DNA of 64,000 nucleotides, taken from the NCBI GenBank assembly GCA_027488255.1, contig JAIYBZ010000029.1:186001-250000 (forward strand), in the 5' to 3' direction. A program made the position numbers and the translations under genes. The stretch comes from Comamonadaceae bacterium. Lineage in GTDB: Bacteria; Pseudomonadota; Gammaproteobacteria; Burkholderiales; Burkholderiaceae_C. The notes under the pieces are model-generated. The model had not been told where the DNA came from, did not search any database, and worked only from the letters and a program-made list of their open reading frames with translations. Every line of letters begins with the position of its first letter. Positions within the stretch are counted from its first letter, which is position 1. Of the stretch, positions 62,952-64,000 are shown one piece after another.

Positions 62952-63719
62952 TCACTTGCCCAACAACTGGTTGAGCTTGTCTGCCTCAAAGGTTTCGCGG
63001 GTGGCGGCATCGCCGGGCATTTGCACCGATTGCTGGGCGCACAACTGCTCCAAGGCCTTCCAGATCATGGCGATCTGATGCTCTTGTCCCGCCGCATGGT
63101 CGATCAAGCCGCGCAGGGCTTGGCTGACAGGGTCATCGTCTTGTGTGATGCCATAAGCTGAAAATTTGCGGTCTGTGCCAGACACATCGGCGCTTTCGCC
63201 CGATTTAGAAGGAATGATGCGCGCCGGAATGCCCACCGCGGTAGCGCCTGCAGGCACGGGCTTGATGACCACGGCATTGCTGCCAATCTTGGCGCCATCG
63301 CCCACGACAAAGCCGCCCAGCACTTTGGCGCCCGCACTCACCACCACATCTTTGCCCAAAGTGGGGTGCCGCTTGGTGCCTTTGTATAGCGATGTCCCGC
63401 CCAGAGTCACGCCTTGGTAAATGGTGCAGCCATCGCCGATGACGGCGGTCTCGCCCACCACCACCCCCATCGCATGGTCAAAAAAGACACGTTCGCCAAT
63501 TTGGGCGCCCGGATGAATCTCAATGCCCGTCAAGCCCCGTGAGATGTGCGAAATAAAGCGCCCCAACCATTTGAAGCCATGGTTCCAGCACCAGTGCGCG
63601 CGGCGGTGCAGCACCAAAGCGTGCAGGCCGGGGTAGCAGGTCAAGACTTCCCAAGCGGTGCGGGCCGCGGGGTCTCGATCGAGGATGCACTGGATGTCGG
63701 AGCGAAGACGTGAAAACAT
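62952..63719 (-). CDS. cysE: Serine O-acetyltransferase
   Basis: CysE acetylates serine for cysteine synthesis. The 255-residue protein begins [21 protein letters not shown], has the helical lead with [21 protein letters not shown], then a left-handed beta-helix with [34 protein letters not shown], containing the catalytic His and Asp, and the [16 protein letters not shown] acetyl-CoA loop. It is the shorter serine acetyltransferase type with a reduced N-terminal domain. An in-frame start at 63899 is rejected. It lies 11 bases behind trmJ, the conserved trmJ-cysE pair of betaproteobacteria. Confidence 0.95.
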   Translation of the reverse strand: MFSRLRSDIQCILDRDPAARTAWEVLTCYPGLHALVLHRRAHWCWNHGFKWLGRFISHISRGLTGIEIHPGAQIGERVFFDHAMGVVVGETAVIGDGCTIYQGVTLGGTSLYKGTKRHPTLGKDVVVSAGAKVLGGFVVGDGAKIGSNAVVIKPVPAGATAVGIPARIIPSKSGESADVSGTDRKFSAYGITQDDDPVSQALRGLIDHAAGQEHQIAMIWKALEQLCAQQSVQMPGDAATRETFEADKLNQLLGK

Positions 63720-63730
63720 AGGGCCCAAGT

Positions 63731-64000
63731 CTATCGCTTGCCCGCGGCGGTCTGGATCATGGCTTTGGCCACCCCGCGCAGGATGTGGATTTCTTCCTGA
63801 CTCAAATCGACTCGGTTGAACAACTGGTTCAGCCGAGGCATGAGTTTTTTGGGTGCGGCCGGGTCTAAAAAACCGATCTCGGTCAGCGCTTGCTCCCAAT
63901 GCGTCAACATGCCAGCCACTTGCTGGGCATCGGCTTTTTCCGATGGGGGCACCGCGTCTTGCACCGCAAAGCCGCCCAAGGCCATGCGCCAGTCGTAGGC
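63731..64000 (-). CDS. trmJ: tRNA (cytidine/uridine-2'-O-)-methyltransferase TrmJ, C-terminal part
   Basis: These are the last 89 codons of a gene that continues past the window edge. The readable part ([19 protein letters not shown]) is followed by a helical C-terminal extension, '[20 protein letters not shown]', then [22 protein letters not shown], which is characteristic of TrmJ, the SPOUT methyltransferase for position 32 of some tRNAs. The SAM-binding knot is beyond the window. It is transcribed into cysE 11 bases downstream. An iscR gene often follows in this neighbourhood in other bacteria but is not seen here. Confidence 0.85.
   Translation of the reverse strand, partial: AYDWRMALGGFAVQDAVPPSEKADAQQVAGMLTHWEQALTEIGFLDPAAPKKLMPRLNQLFNRVDLSQEEIHILRGVAKAMIQTAAGKR

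Overview
The window is a gene-dense stretch of ordinary chromosome from a betaproteobacterium. Gene order (pyrG-kdsA-DUF1330-eno-ftsB; parC/parE side by side; recR-ybaB-dnaX next to the SRP RNA), several Bug-type and TRAP solute receptors, a high-GC third-position bias (which creates long antisense shadow frames) and the protein sequences point to Burkholderiales, most likely Comamonadaceae (freshwater genera such as Limnohabitans or Rhodoferax would fit). That placement is an inference from protein character, not from a marker-gene search. I see no prophage, integron, CRISPR array, tRNA, rRNA operon or intact insertion sequence, and no stretch above 300 bases lacks a gene.

Layout. 1-4.6 kb: end of a DUF1993 gene, then topoisomerase IV (parC, parE, both minus). 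4.7-8.8 kb: MFS carrier with a coupled 39-residue membrane microprotein, a SAM methyltransferase, dapA and bamC. 8.9-12.8 kb: Ala-rich mini-lipoprotein, ribosomal oxygenase roxA, a SlyD-like FKBP, dut, coaBC. 12.9-18 kb: pyrG, kdsA, DUF1330, eno, ftsB and a P-loop protein with a Gln/Ala repeat. 18-25 kb: hslO, gamma-carbonic-anhydrase-like protein, DUF455 ferritin-like protein, xerD coupled to a Bug receptor, AEC carrier, queG. 24.5-29.5 kb: tsaE-amiC, soluble pyrophosphatase divergent from membrane H+-pyrophosphatase. 29.5-34.1 kb: aldehyde dehydrogenase and the molybdenum-cofactor genes moaA-mobA-moeA. 34.2-38.7 kb: RND pump and adaptor. 38.8-43.6 kb: rnhA, a methyltransferase, gloB, mltD, an orphan NitT/TauT-type receptor. 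43.7-46.8 kb: recR, ybaB, dnaX and the 4.5S/SRP RNA. 46.8-52.1 kb: PQQ-type sugar dehydrogenase homologue, a 100-residue unknown, a PP_4765-type flavoprotein, trxA, rho, rpmE2. 52.2-55.7 kb: ArnT-like membrane protein, MATE pump, ABM monooxygenase. 55.7-60 kb: MarR regulator, fumarylpyruvate-hydrolase-like enzyme and a complete TRAP transporter. 60.2-64 kb: Zn-ribbon Nudix hydrolase, dnaG, cysE and the 3' end of trmJ.

Most genes are housekeeping: replication (parC/E, dnaX, dnaG, recR, xerD, rnhA), transcription and translation support (rho, rpmE2, roxA, tsaE, queG, trmJ, SRP RNA), envelope (kdsA, bamC, amiC, mltD, ftsB) and central metabolism (eno, pyrG, dapA, coaBC). The accessory parts are transport systems, notably the MarR-FAH-TRAP cluster, which looks like uptake and catabolism of an organic or aromatic acid.

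The most notable signals are not new gene families but expression devices: an A9 run in dnaX where a shift into either other frame ends translation within a few codons (predicted gamma subunit); a recurrent arrangement of a -10-like hexamer 6-7 nt before a start codon with no Shine-Dalgarno sequence (candidate leaderless genes); two divergent gene pairs whose 5' ends overlap; 18-bp and 14-bp perfect palindromes in promoter regions; and a hairpin holding the only Shine-Dalgarno-like bases of pyrG.
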